Made by a program: the position numbers and the translations under genes. Below are positions 9,162 to 18,596 of a stretch of DNA of 64,000 nucleotides, in pieces. The notes beneath the pieces were generated by a model that made no database searches, was not told where the DNA came from, and saw nothing but the letters and a program-made list of their open reading frames with translations. The stretch is from VYFG01 sp965213885 (lineage in GTDB: Bacteria; Pseudomonadota; Gammaproteobacteria; Arenicellales; Poriferihabitantaceae): contig OZ243919.1 of NCBI GenBank assembly GCA_965213885.1, positions 1,488,001 through 1,552,000 of the forward strand, read 5' to 3'. Numbering within the stretch: the stretch's first letter is position 1; each line of letters begins with the position of its first letter.

Positions 9162-10568
9162 TCAGAGGCTGTAGTACATATCGAATTCCACCGGATGGGT
9201 CGCCATCCGCAGCCGGGTGACCTCCTCCATCTTCAGCTCGATGTAGGAGTCGATAAAGTCGTCGCTGAAGACATCCCCGGCAAGCAGGAATCCCCGGTCC
9301 TGGTCCAGTGCCTCCAGGGCCACATCAAAGCTGTGGGCCACGGTGGGAATCTGCTTCTCCTCTTCCGGCTCCAGATCGTAGAGGTCCTTGTCGCCGGGGT
9401 CGCCGGGATGAATCCGGTTCTGGATGCCGTCGAGACCTGCCATCAGCATGGCGGTAAAGGCAAGGTAGGGATTGCAGGTGGAATCCGGGAACCGGATCTC
9501 GATCCTTCGCCCCTTGGGATTCGCCACGTAGGGGATCCGGCAGGATGCGGAGCGGTTGCGGGCCGAATAGGCCAGCAGTACGGGCGCTTCAAACCCCGGC
9601 ACGAGGCGTTTGTAACTGTTGGTGCTGGCGTTGGTGAAGGCATTGAGGGCGCGGGCATGCTTGAAGATGCCGCCGATGTAGTACAGCGCGGTCTCACTGA
9701 GCCCGCCGTACTGGTCACCGATGAACAGGTTTTCACCGTTCTTGGACAGGGACTGGTGCACATGCATGCCGCTGCCGTTGTCACCGACAATGGGCTTCGG
9801 CATGAAAGTCGCCGTCAGACCATGGGCATGGGCCACGTTGTGCACGACATACTTGTAGATCTGCACCTCGTCGGCCTTCTTGACCAGGGTATTGAACTTG
9901 GCTCCGATTTCGCCCTGGCCTGCAGTACCCACCTCGTGGTGATGCACCTCCACCTCGAGCCCCATCTCGGCCATGGTGAGGCACATCATGGAACGCACAT
10001 CGCCCTGGCTGTCCACCGGCGACACCGGAAAGTATCCACCCTTGACGCCCGGCCGGTGGCCGGTATTGCCGTCCTCGTACTCCTTGGAGGAGTTCCAAGC
10101 GGCCTCGTTGGAGTCGACTTCGTAGAACGTATGTCCCATCTCATTTCCCCAGTGCACGGAATCGAACAGGAAGAATTCGTTCTCCGGTCCGAAATAGGCG
10201 GTGTCACCGATCCCTGTGGACGCAAGATAGTTTTCGCCACGCTTGGCAATGGAACGCGGATCCCGGTCATAGCCCTGCATATCGGACGGATCAATGACGT
10301 CACAGCGAATGTTCACGGTGGCGATATTGGAAAAAGGGTCCACTACCGCAGTCTCGACATCGGGCATCAGAATCATGTCCGATTCGTTGATGCCTTTCCA
10401 TCCCGCGATGGATGAGCCGTCAAACATCTTGCCATCCTCGAAAAACTCTTCATTCACCATCGGGACCGGTATGGTGACATGCTGTTCCTTACCCTTCGTG
10501 TCGGTAAACCGGAGATCGACGAATTTTGCTTCGCTCTCCTGCAATAATTTCATGACTTCTGAAGACAT
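9162..10568 (-). CDS. glnA: Glutamine synthetase, type I
   Basis: 468-aa GSI enzyme that makes glutamine from glutamate, ammonia and ATP. It shows the beta-grasp DGSSIAGW segment (near residue 53), the ATP-binding KPIVGDNGSGMH region (about 258-270) and the adenylylation Tyr in DLYDLEPEEE (near 396). The last indicates control by adenylyltransferase. An AGAGG ribosome site precedes the start. Upstream are a sigma-54 promoter and an NtrC site; ntrB and ntrC follow, giving the glnA-ntrB-ntrC arrangement. Confidence 0.98.
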   Translation of the reverse strand: MSSEVMKLLQESEAKFVDLRFTDTKGKEQHVTIPVPMVNEEFFEDGKMFDGSSIAGWKGINESDMILMPDVETAVVDPFSNIATVNIRCDVIDPSDMQGYDRDPRSIAKRGENYLASTGIGDTAYFGPENEFFLFDSVHWGNEMGHTFYEVDSNEAAWNSSKEYEDGNTGHRPGVKGGYFPVSPVDSQGDVRSMMCLTMAEMGLEVEVHHHEVGTAGQGEIGAKFNTLVKKADEVQIYKYVVHNVAHAHGLTATFMPKPIVGDNGSGMHVHQSLSKNGENLFIGDQYGGLSETALYYIGGIFKHARALNAFTNASTNSYKRLVPGFEAPVLLAYSARNRSASCRIPYVANPKGRRIEIRFPDSTCNPYLAFTAMLMAGLDGIQNRIHPGDPGDKDLYDLEPEEEKQIPTVAHSFDVALEALDQDRGFLLAGDVFSDDFIDSYIELKMEEVTRLRMATHPVEFDMYYSL

Positions 10569-10644
10569 TCTGGAAATACCTCTGGATTGGAGTGTGGATG
10601 GTGTAAACGGTTTGGTCCGGCAATGCCGGCTCGGCTGTCTGATA

Positions 10645-10659
10645 GCAAGTACCGTGCCA
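10645..10659 (-). promoter_or_regulatory. Sigma-54 promoter of glnA
   Basis: On the minus strand TGGCACG-N4-TTGC matches the sigma-54 (RpoN) -24/-12 consensus at every conserved base. The predicted transcription start is near 10633, giving a leader of about 65 bases before the glnA ATG. Confidence 0.88.
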
Positions 10660-10754
10660 AATCACCATTCCCCGTCTTTTCAAAAAGTTATTGATCTATA
10701 CGAGTTCAGTACGGCGGGAAAATGTCATATCCTGGTGCATATTGCAACTTGATT

Positions 10755-10769
10755 GCACCAAATTAGTGC
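10755..10769. promoter_or_regulatory. NtrC-binding site (enhancer) upstream of glnA
   Basis: GCACCAAATTAGTGC is an imperfect dyad matching the NtrC consensus (GCACC-N5-GGTGC). It lies about 130 bp upstream of the predicted sigma-54 start point, a normal enhancer distance. A second half-site TGGTGCA lies at 10733-10739 with only a weak left partner. The site occupies the short gap just past the end of the DUF938 gene. Confidence 0.75.
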
Positions 10770-10782
10770 CTTCCGGTCCTGC

Positions 10783-11412
10783 TCATTCACGATGGTATCC
10801 GCCCGCACCGTCGGCTGGTGCCTGGATGCTCTGCCAGACCAGCATCCGGTTGTTGGACGGCATCTCCAGGTCATCCTGCAATTCCAGCGCACACTGCCGT
10901 CCCAGATCAACAAGATCGACATCGTTGCGCAGGCCCATGCGTGGGTTTCCGCTCTTAAGACTCCGGTCGAATACCTGATTGCTCGCGCTGGTGTATCGTC
11001 CATTGCGGTTGAACGGCCCGTAGAGAAAAAACCGGCCGCCCCGCAACAGTTGTCCGACCCCCCTGAACATGCAGCCCACCTCCTCCCAACTCATGATATG
11101 GGCAGTATTGGCGGAATACACCCCCTCCACCTCCAGCACAGGCCAGGTTGAAGCCACGTCGAGGATCCTGGGGGGATCGATATTGGCCAGGCCCGACGCC
11201 TCCACCCTGGCCTGCAGGCCGGGAACCGCTTCCGAACGTTCCGAGGGCACCCAGTGGACCCCGGGCAGCGCCGAGGCAAAATGGACCACATGCTGACCGG
11301 TCCCGGACCCGATTTCCAGGATTGTCTGCCCCCGCCGGACTCGACTTCGGAGCGCATCGAGTATCGGCGCCTTGTTCCTTTCCGCGGCAGGGCTGTAAGG
11401 CGTCATGCTCAC
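10783..11412 (-). CDS. DUF938 family SAM-dependent methyltransferase-like protein
   Basis: 209-aa class I methyltransferase fold. The SAM-binding motif I is ILEIGSGTGQHVVHFA (near residue 31). Family-typical motifs SANTAHIMSWEEV and FLYGPFNRNGRYTSASNQVFD follow, which match DUF938 (methyltransferase-like 26). The substrate is unknown. It lies 9 bp downstream of the AsmA-like gene and is probably co-transcribed with it. Confidence 0.85.
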   Translation of the reverse strand: MSMTPYSPAAERNKAPILDALRSRVRRGQTILEIGSGTGQHVVHFASALPGVHWVPSERSEAVPGLQARVEASGLANIDPPRILDVASTWPVLEVEGVYSANTAHIMSWEEVGCMFRGVGQLLRGGRFFLYGPFNRNGRYTSASNQVFDRSLKSGNPRMGLRNDVDLVDLGRQCALELQDDLEMPSNNRMLVWQSIQAPADGAGGYHRE

Positions 11413-11421
11413 GTGCGCCCC

Positions 11422-14400
11422 CTATTGTCTGTCCGATTCCAACTCGGGCTGATCCGGAAGACCGGAGTCACCCAGATTCTGCTCACCCCTGGCGATGGCA
11501 CAGACATCCGAATTGGCATGGAACCGGTCGAACAGCCCGAGCGCAACCAGGGAAACGCCGCCGGAAAGAATCGCGGCGCCTAGACTCAGACCCGTTGCGA
11601 GGAGGCCCTTTGGATCCGCCTCGATTTCCGGAGTCCTCAGGGTGCCCCCCAACCGGATCACCCTGGCAATGGAGCTGGCGTTGATCCCGAGCCCCTCGCG
11701 CGCCTTCGGGGTCAGGAAGATATCGATTTTCTCCCCGGGGAATATGATCTCGCCGCCACCGAGGATGGTTACCCTGTCCGTCTTGAGCGCGAGACCGTTG
11801 CGCGTCACCGCCTTGCCCCCGCCGATATCAAGATACAGGACCCCGCATTCCACATCCGCAAAATCCTTGTGCCGATCGAACAGGTTGGCGGTGGAGAGAA
11901 AATTGGTCACCAGGTCCCCGCCAACGGTTCCCAACGCCTTGCCGTATATCCTGGATTGCCGGATATTGAGCCTGATCTGCCCATCGCCCCGGTCCACAAG
12001 GCCCGCCATGGACTGTTCCCGGCCCCGAAGTGTGATGGCCGCGTCAATCAGTCCGCCCGTGAACGCCTTGCCTTTCGACAGGGACCGCAATGATTCGGCC
12101 GGCAGGTCCTTCACCCTCAGTTCCATCCGTGTCTCCCCCTCCTTCGGCAATCGTATGCTGCCCGACAGCACGCCATCCCCCAGATAGGCTTCGAAGGACG
12201 ACGCGACCGAACCCTCATCCATGCCGGCAGTCAGCCTGAGATCCCTCAGGTGCGTGGTGCGACCCCAGTAGTCGGCAATCTCAATCTTCAATTCTCCATC
12301 CGACCGCAGCATCCACGCCGGCAACAACGGGTTATCGGAAAAAACCCGGGGGGTTTTTTCCGTCGGGTGGAACAGGGATTTCATATCCAGCTGATCCACC
12401 CGCAGGAACGCATCCAGCCCCGTCCTTCCGTCGTCTCCGGGCGCCCGCCAGCTGGCGGTTCCCTCGATCATGCTCTCACCGATGCGGGCGGATCCCTTCG
12501 CGGCGATGACACCGTCCTCCATTCCCAGCAATGCGTCCACCGTGAAAGGATTTTCCGGCATGAGTTGCCATCGCTCCGGAACCAGTTCCGCCAGGTCCCT
12601 GTAATCCAGCACAAGGCGCAGATTGTCAAACCTGAGCGGATTCAGGCCGGATATGTCTCCGTGAAGGTCCAGCGACCCGCCCTGATACCGGGCCTTCAGC
12701 CTGAAGCCTTCAAGCCCTTTGCCATCCCATGGCAGCGGAACCCTGAAGGACAGGGTCACTGCCTCCATGGCCGGAAGGCGGTACCGCGATAGATCCGCCA
12801 GCACGGTGGGCCTGCCGGACAGGGAAACATCCAGACTGCCCCGCATTGGATTCAGTGAGGAAATTTCACCCACTGCCGACAGCCCCGCGTCTGCCCATAT
12901 TGAGGTCACCCGAAGCTCCTTCAGCGACAGCGTCCCTTCCGGGCCACCGCGCAGAGCGAACTGCGCATGCACCGGCCCCAGATGTTGAATCAGCCTGTCC
13001 CCAGAAGGCCTTCCACGGACCCAGGGTGCCAGCAACTCCGGGCGCACCAGGGCCTCGACATGAAGCCTGGGCACCGCCCGGCCCCGTGGAAACGCCAGGT
13101 CTCCTGTAACGAACAGCCGTTCGGCACCATCTTGCCCGGACATTTCGAGTTTGTCGATTCGCCAGTCTCCTGCACCGCCGCCGTGCAGTATTCCGGCCAG
13201 TTCCAGTTCCGGCAGTTCCGGCCATTCCTGCTGATGGGCCGCCCCGAATGTCCTTGCATCCCACAAGATCCCCTCAAGATCGAGTGTCAGGACGCCGGGG
13301 GATTCCAGGTCCGGAATGTCCCCCCAGCCGCGCAATTCCCCGCCGGGAACCTCCAGCAGCAGGTTTTCCACTTCCAGCCGATGCCGGGTTCCGGACAATC
13401 GCCAAACGGCCTTCACGTCGGCAACCTTGGGATGAAGATCCGGCACCAATGCATTCCGGGAGAAAAAGCCGGTCGTGGCGATTCCGCTGATATTCAGGAC
13501 GCCCGCCGGCTCCAGACCAATCCCGCTGATACGTCCATGACCCGAAAGTGCAAGCAGTTCGCCTGTGGTTTGCATCCGAAGTTCGGCAAGGGCGAACCCT
13601 GACCGGTCCCGGTGCAGGACCGCACTGCCGCCGAGTCCGCCCGCCACGGGCCAGGACCTGCCAAGGGCCTCACCCAGACCCTGGATATCCTCCACCGCCA
13701 GTTGCAGAGGAAGACCTGTCTGCCACTGCCGGCTGGCATTTTCCACCTGCCCCTGTGCCGTGATTGTCGTACCTGCCGCGGTTACCGCAAGTCGGAAGAT
13801 GTCCATGTGAAGCCGGTAGGTCGAACCGGTCAGAAGCGCATCAAACGCTATCTTTGGCCTCAGTCTGGTCACATCGCCCAGGGGCAGTCCGCTGATGTCC
13901 CAGTTGTCATCGGCTCTCACGGTGACCCGGATATCCGCCAGGCTGAACAGCCGACCGACACTGCCGCTGGCATGGATGGGAATCCCGTGATACCCGGCGC
14001 GCCCCGCCAGGTCCTCAAGCCGCATCGTTGAGATTGATCCGGGCTGGACCAGGCGTCCGGACAGCTGGATACTGTCAAGGTCCAGCGGACGGAACCGGAA
14101 CCAGGGCGTGATGTCCCGTAACCGGGAAATCGCGCCATCCAGCCTGAGATCCAGATCGCGCCAGACAAGGACGTCCCCGACTGTCCCCACTACCCTGACC
14201 GAGTGCTCGCCCGCAGCAACCACGATCAGGTCCGCATCCGATTGTCGACGCTGCAGCAACGACGCAATGCTACCCAGCGTTCCGTTGACCTTCACAGGCA
14301 CCGTGTTCAGCGTACCTTCGAGATCCACCTGCAGGGGGGTATCCGGATCATCCGCCGCGAAGGTCGTACTGTCTATCTGCACATCCCACTGTCTCCACTT

Positions 14401-14907
14401 CAGGACAAACTGCATCCTGACCTGTTCGAGCGTAACGGACCGGATGTCGAGCCAGTCCGGTGCGGCCGCGCGCGAGTGGGCAGTCGTTGATGACCCGCTG
14501 CCCCGGCCCAGGTTGAAATTCCCGGACGAATCCTGTTCCACCAGCAGGTCGGCATCCCTCAAAAGGGCATGCTCCACCACCACGCTGCCCTGCAGCAGTT
14601 CCCGGAAGGAAATACGCGCCTCGACCCTGGCCACCCGCAAGGCATCCGGATGGTCACTCCAGTCCGCGTTTTCCAGGCGGATGTCCTCCGCATACAGAAA
14701 CAACCCGAGACCCAGACGAATTCCGATATCCCCCCCGATCTCCAAATGTTGACCCGTCCGGCTCTCGATCCAGTCCGTGATTGCCGACTTGTAGTCATCC
14801 TGGTCAAGCAGCAAGCTGCCCGCCAGCGGCACGACGATGACGACCAGCAGGACAGCGACCAGTATCCGTAACAGCCATCTGATGGAAACCCTCATCGAAC
14901 CTTGCAC
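11422..14907 (-). CDS. AsmA-family large envelope protein
   Basis: 1161-aa protein with a single N-terminal transmembrane helix (about residues 10-32) and a very long periplasmic region rich in beta-strand. It begins with the AsmA-type LLDQDDYKSAITDWIESRTGQ. The C-terminal part (from about 990, with VGGDLVTNFLST and LKTDRVTILGGGEI) matches the AsmA C-terminal domain, and a hydrophobic stretch lies near 1100-1120. AsmA-like proteins are implicated in phospholipid transport or outer-membrane assembly. A start at the second Met (14895) is equally possible. It is divergent from ttcA with almost no intergenic space. Confidence 0.85.
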   Translation of the reverse strand: MQGSMRVSIRWLLRILVAVLLVVIVVPLAGSLLLDQDDYKSAITDWIESRTGQHLEIGGDIGIRLGLGLFLYAEDIRLENADWSDHPDALRVARVEARISFRELLQGSVVVEHALLRDADLLVEQDSSGNFNLGRGSGSSTTAHSRAAAPDWLDIRSVTLEQVRMQFVLKWRQWDVQIDSTTFAADDPDTPLQVDLEGTLNTVPVKVNGTLGSIASLLQRRQSDADLIVVAAGEHSVRVVGTVGDVLVWRDLDLRLDGAISRLRDITPWFRFRPLDLDSIQLSGRLVQPGSISTMRLEDLAGRAGYHGIPIHASGSVGRLFSLADIRVTVRADDNWDISGLPLGDVTRLRPKIAFDALLTGSTYRLHMDIFRLAVTAAGTTITAQGQVENASRQWQTGLPLQLAVEDIQGLGEALGRSWPVAGGLGGSAVLHRDRSGFALAELRMQTTGELLALSGHGRISGIGLEPAGVLNISGIATTGFFSRNALVPDLHPKVADVKAVWRLSGTRHRLEVENLLLEVPGGELRGWGDIPDLESPGVLTLDLEGILWDARTFGAAHQQEWPELPELELAGILHGGGAGDWRIDKLEMSGQDGAERLFVTGDLAFPRGRAVPRLHVEALVRPELLAPWVRGRPSGDRLIQHLGPVHAQFALRGGPEGTLSLKELRVTSIWADAGLSAVGEISSLNPMRGSLDVSLSGRPTVLADLSRYRLPAMEAVTLSFRVPLPWDGKGLEGFRLKARYQGGSLDLHGDISGLNPLRFDNLRLVLDYRDLAELVPERWQLMPENPFTVDALLGMEDGVIAAKGSARIGESMIEGTASWRAPGDDGRTGLDAFLRVDQLDMKSLFHPTEKTPRVFSDNPLLPAWMLRSDGELKIEIADYWGRTTHLRDLRLTAGMDEGSVASSFEAYLGDGVLSGSIRLPKEGETRMELRVKDLPAESLRSLSKGKAFTGGLIDAAITLRGREQSMAGLVDRGDGQIRLNIRQSRIYGKALGTVGGDLVTNFLSTANLFDRHKDFADVECGVLYLDIGGGKAVTRNGLALKTDRVTILGGGEIIFPGEKIDIFLTPKAREGLGINASSIARVIRLGGTLRTPEIEADPKGLLATGLSLGAAILSGGVSLVALGLFDRFHANSDVCAIARGEQNLGDSGLPDQPELESDRQ

Positions 14908-14943
14908 ATCCCTGAAGATTGGTTATGGGATAAAATCGCCCGG

Positions 14944-15966
14944 ATGAAAATTCCGGACACAACAGAAGATTTCATGGGGGCTGCCAACCCCGCCGGCGCG
15001 GAGACCTGCCGCGCTGCAATGCCCCGCGAATTGGTTCGGGATGACCCTTCGCCGGACCGTTCTGCCGGGACGGATTCCTCAGCCGCAAGCCGGCCGAACA
15101 GCCGCAAGCGCAAGACGACCAAGGAAAAACGCAACTTCGACAAACTCAGCAAGCGCCTCCGGCGCCAGGTTGGACGCGCCATCGAAGATTACCACATGAT
15201 CGAGCAGGGTGATCGTGTCATGGTTTGCCTGTCAGGCGGCAAGGACTCCCACACGATGCTTGACATACTGTTGGCACTGCAGGCCAGGGCGCCAGTGGAC
15301 TTCGAGGTGGTGGCCGTGAACATGGACCAGAAGCAGCCCGGGTTCGACGAAAGCGTGTTGCCACGCTATCTGGAATCAAGAGGCATTGCCTACGACATTA
15401 TCGAGCGGGATACTTACAGTGTCGTCAAGCGTGTCATCCCTGACGGGAAAACCATGTGCGGTCTGTGTTCCCGCCTGCGCCGCGGAAACCTGTACGGCTA
15501 TGCGACGCGACATGGATTCACCAAGATCGCCCTCGGACATCACCGTGACGACATCATCGAAACCCTTTTCCTGAACCTGTTTCACGGCGGACGCCTGGGT
15601 GCCATGCCGCCCAAGCTGCGCAGCGATGATGGCAGGAACATCGTGATCCGGCCACTGGCGTATTGCGCTGAAGAGGATCTTTCCGTGTACGCGGAACAGC
15701 GCGGATTCCCCATCATTCCCTGCACTTTGTGCGGGTCACAAGAACAACTCCAGCGCAAGCAGATCAAGGCCATGCTGACCCGTTGGAAACAGCTTCCCGG
15801 CAGGGTGGAAAACATCTTCCGCGCCATTTGCAGCGTGTCGCCTTCCCAGCTGGGCGATGCGGACCTGTTCGATTTCGACCGCTTCACCCTGCGCGGGCAG
15901 CACCCGGCAGATGACGCACCTGCGGACAGATGGGTCTCAAGGGGTCCCGGACGGAAATCCGCCTGA
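14944..15966 (+). CDS. ttcA: tRNA 2-thiocytidine biosynthesis protein
   Basis: TtcA thiolates C32 of certain tRNAs using ATP and an iron-sulfur cluster. It has the PP-loop SGGKDS and two CxxC motifs, CGLC and CTLC, that ligate the cluster. A DRxTL-like tail (FDRFTLRGQ) follows. The N-terminus carries about 45 extra low-complexity residues before the conserved KLSKRLRRQVGRAIEDY. The start is uncertain: ATG at 14944 avoids overlap with the divergent AsmA gene, while 14902 and 14974 are alternatives. Confidence 0.93.
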   Translation: MKIPDTTEDFMGAANPAGAETCRAAMPRELVRDDPSPDRSAGTDSSAASRPNSRKRKTTKEKRNFDKLSKRLRRQVGRAIEDYHMIEQGDRVMVCLSGGKDSHTMLDILLALQARAPVDFEVVAVNMDQKQPGFDESVLPRYLESRGIAYDIIERDTYSVVKRVIPDGKTMCGLCSRLRRGNLYGYATRHGFTKIALGHHRDDIIETLFLNLFHGGRLGAMPPKLRSDDGRNIVIRPLAYCAEEDLSVYAEQRGFPIIPCTLCGSQEQLQRKQIKAMLTRWKQLPGRVENIFRAICSVSPSQLGDADLFDFDRFTLRGQHPADDAPADRWVSRGPGRKSA

Positions 15967-15987
15967 TGGCGGAAGCACGGTGCCGGT

Positions 15988-17157
15988 TCACTGCGCCGAT
16001 GCCAGCAGTCCAGCCATTTTGCGGATTTCCTCCCGTGTGTTGAAGTAATGCAGCGAGGCTCTTGCCAGGCTTTCTATACCCCTGGCCCGATAGTCGATCC
16101 GCCCGCCCGCCCCTCCGGAGACAGATATGTTGACGCCATGGGCATGCAGGCACTTCTGAACCTCTCGGGGTGACATGCCGGACCTGCTGAACGTGACGAT
16201 TCCGCCCAGCGCGGAACCACGGTCGTGAACTGTCACCCCGGGGATATCCGAAAGCAGCTGCCGGCAGACCGCGCCGAGGGCAATGACTCTCTCCCCGATC
16301 GCCTCCATGCCGACCTCGTTGCCATAGGCGATGGCGGCGCCAAGCCCCACGCGGGCGGCATGGTTGACCTCGAAATTCTCAAACCGCCGCGCACCGTCCA
16401 GCAGGCGGAACCGGTGCGCGTCCAGAAGCTCCACACCGTGCTGATCCAGCGCGGCAGGCTCCATTTTCTCCAGGTGTGACCGCTCGACGTACAGCAGTCC
16501 CGTGCCTCTGGGCCCACGCAGATACTTTCTCCCCGTGGCGGTCATGGCAGTGCATCCGATCTCGCGGACCCTGACCGGGATCTGGCCACTGGACTGGCAG
16601 GCGTCCAGCACGAATGGCACCTGCGCATCACGCGCGATCCGGCCTACCTCCGCAGCCGGACAGATGGTCCCGCCCCCCGTTGGAATATGACTCATCGCGA
16701 TCAGCCGGGTTCTCTCGTCCAGGGCTCTTTCGAGCCCGTGCAGATCCACGTCACCGTTGGCGTCACACCCGATCACCACGGTTTCCACACCCAACTCCGC
16801 CTTCTGGATAAAACTGACAAAATGACTGCCGTAGTTGAGCCGGGTGGTGACAATGCGGTCCCCGGGTGAAAACTGCAGTGAGTGGAAGAACTTGAGCCAG
16901 GCCTGGGTATCGCTTTCGCAGTAGGCGATTTCCTCCGGCGAACAACCGTAGAGCCGGGCCGCCTCCCGATAGAAACGGGCCGTGTCCGATTCCCGTTCTG
17001 CGGCGGTTTCATAGGCGCCGATCGCCTGTTCCCGCTGCAGGTAGTCGATCATGGCATCATACGCCGCCCGCGGCATCAGGGAGCCTCCGGCATTGTTCAG
17101 GTGCGCGATACGGCTGCAGGCGGGTGTATCCGCCCGGACCCTGTCAATGTCAATCAT
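15988..17157 (-). CDS. Class V aminotransferase (cysteine desulfurase-like PLP enzyme)
   Basis: 389-aa fold-type I PLP enzyme. HLNNAGGSLMP near the N-terminus, the cofactor-binding Asp/Gln in VLDACQSSGQ (near 195) and the PLP lysine in TATGRKYLRGPRG (near 219) are class V landmarks. No catalytic Cys loop typical of IscS/SufS is obvious, so desulfurase activity is doubtful and the reaction is unassigned. It is convergent with ttcA and 4 bp downstream of a small coiled-coil gene. Confidence 0.8.
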   Translation of the reverse strand: MIDIDRVRADTPACSRIAHLNNAGGSLMPRAAYDAMIDYLQREQAIGAYETAAERESDTARFYREAARLYGCSPEEIAYCESDTQAWLKFFHSLQFSPGDRIVTTRLNYGSHFVSFIQKAELGVETVVIGCDANGDVDLHGLERALDERTRLIAMSHIPTGGGTICPAAEVGRIARDAQVPFVLDACQSSGQIPVRVREIGCTAMTATGRKYLRGPRGTGLLYVERSHLEKMEPAALDQHGVELLDAHRFRLLDGARRFENFEVNHAARVGLGAAIAYGNEVGMEAIGERVIALGAVCRQLLSDIPGVTVHDRGSALGGIVTFSRSGMSPREVQKCLHAHGVNISVSGGAGGRIDYRARGIESLARASLHYFNTREEIRKMAGLLASAQ

Positions 17158-17161
17158 GGGA

Positions 17162-17491
17162 TCAAGAGTCGTTCAGTTTCTTCTTCAGGCGTTCCAGCAG
17201 TAGCCGCTGGGATTCGATTTGCTCCTGGATCCGCTTGCGTTCCCGTTCCGATGCGTCGACGCTGCGCTGGAGGTTGTCGTAGGCGATCCGGTCGGTCTGG
17301 ATCTGCCGCCTGACCAGGCTCAGGGTTTTCTCCAGACCCACGATACGGGTTTTCAGCCGGTCCCGCTCCTGCTCCACCGCAAGCAGTGTTTCACGTTCCG
17401 GATCGCCGGACCGTGAATCCGGCATCGCAACCATATAGCCGGCACCGAACGCCAACAGGATGAGGCCGGCGAGAATCAGCTTGCCGAGCAC
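17162..17491 (-). CDS. Small membrane-anchored coiled-coil protein
   Basis: About 109 aa if a GTG start at 17491, just after the argC stop, is used; an upstream ATG at 17539 would overlap argC by 41 bp. One transmembrane helix (LILAGLILLAFGAGYMVA) is followed by a charged coiled coil running almost to the end (ERDRLKTRIVGLEKTL ... LLLERLKKKLNDS). It looks like an inner-membrane protein with a periplasmic or cytoplasmic coiled coil. I do not recognise the family. Confidence 0.65.
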   Translation of the reverse strand: MLGKLILAGLILLAFGAGYMVAMPDSRSGDPERETLLAVEQERDRLKTRIVGLEKTLSLVRRQIQTDRIAYDNLQRSVDASERERKRIQEQIESQRLLLERLKKKLNDS

Positions 17492-17498
17492 AATGGCA

Positions 17499-18539
17499 TC
17501 AGGGTACCAGCGACACCCGGTCCAGGCCGTCGGTTTCATCCAGACCGAACATGAGATTCATGTTCTGTACAGCCTGACCTGCCGCACCCTTTACCAGATT
17601 GTCCTCCACGGCAAGGATCACCACGGTATCCCCGTCCCGGGGCCTGTGCACGGCGATCCGGCAGGTATTTGATCCCCGCACACTGCGGGTATCGGGATGT
17701 GAACCCTGCGGCATCACGTCGACAAAGGGTTCCCCGGCATAACGGTCCTCGTAGAGGGTCTGCAGGTCACCAGCCCCGGCACCATCCAGCTGTGCATACA
17801 ACGTCGCATGGATACCACGGATCATGGGCACGAGATGGGGGGTGAACACCAGTCCGACCGCATGCCCGGCCAAATGCCCGAGTCCCTGCCGAATCTCCGG
17901 GTGGTGTCGATGCCCGGCCACTCCGTAGGCTCTGAAGGATTCACCGACCTCGCAGAACGAAAAATCCGTCTTCGCCGAGCGACCAGCCCCGGATACGCCG
18001 GACTTCGCGTCGGCAATCAACCGATCTGTCTTCACCACCCGGGCCTCGACCAGAGGCAGGAAACCGAGGAGCACGGATGTGGGATAGCACCCGGGATTGG
18101 CAACGAGACGCGCCTCACGAACGGATTCCCGGAACATCTCCGGCAATCCGTACACTGCCTCTGACACCAGATCCGGACAGGCATGCGTCATGCCGTACCA
18201 CTGTTCCCATTCGGTGACATCCTTGAGCCGGAAATCTGCGGAGAGGTCGATGATCCTGGTGCCGGCTGCCAGCAGTGAGCGGGCGTGCTGCATGGCGATG
18301 CCGTTTGGCGTAGCGCAGAAAACCACGTCACAGGATTCCAGGGCCCCTTCCCCGGGATCCGTGAAATTCAACGACACCACGCCCCGCAGTGACGGGAACA
18401 GGTCGGCGACCGGTCGGCCGCTCTCACTGCGTGAGGTGATGCAGGATATCTCCACCGACGGATGGCGTCCAAGGATGCACAACAGTTCGATGCCGGTATA
18501 CCCCGTCCCGCCCAGAATCCCGGCCTTCAGCCTACTCAT
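17499..18539 (-). CDS. argC: N-acetyl-gamma-glutamyl-phosphate reductase
   Basis: 346-aa ArgC, third step of arginine synthesis, reducing N-acetylglutamyl phosphate with NADPH. The N-terminal nucleotide-binding GGTGYTGIELL, the catalytic Cys in ANPGCYPTS (near 149) and the GVAGHRHHPEI segment with the active-site His are present. Its length is normal. It is divergent from the DUF2868 gene across 57 bp. Confidence 0.97.
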   Translation of the reverse strand: MSRLKAGILGGTGYTGIELLCILGRHPSVEISCITSRSESGRPVADLFPSLRGVVSLNFTDPGEGALESCDVVFCATPNGIAMQHARSLLAAGTRIIDLSADFRLKDVTEWEQWYGMTHACPDLVSEAVYGLPEMFRESVREARLVANPGCYPTSVLLGFLPLVEARVVKTDRLIADAKSGVSGAGRSAKTDFSFCEVGESFRAYGVAGHRHHPEIRQGLGHLAGHAVGLVFTPHLVPMIRGIHATLYAQLDGAGAGDLQTLYEDRYAGEPFVDVMPQGSHPDTRSVRGSNTCRIAVHRPRDGDTVVILAVEDNLVKGAAGQAVQNMNLMFGLDETDGLDRVSLVP

Positions 18540-18596
18540 GTCAATGCCGATCTCGAAATCGTTACAATATCGACCAAGTGTAACCCAGCATAAACA

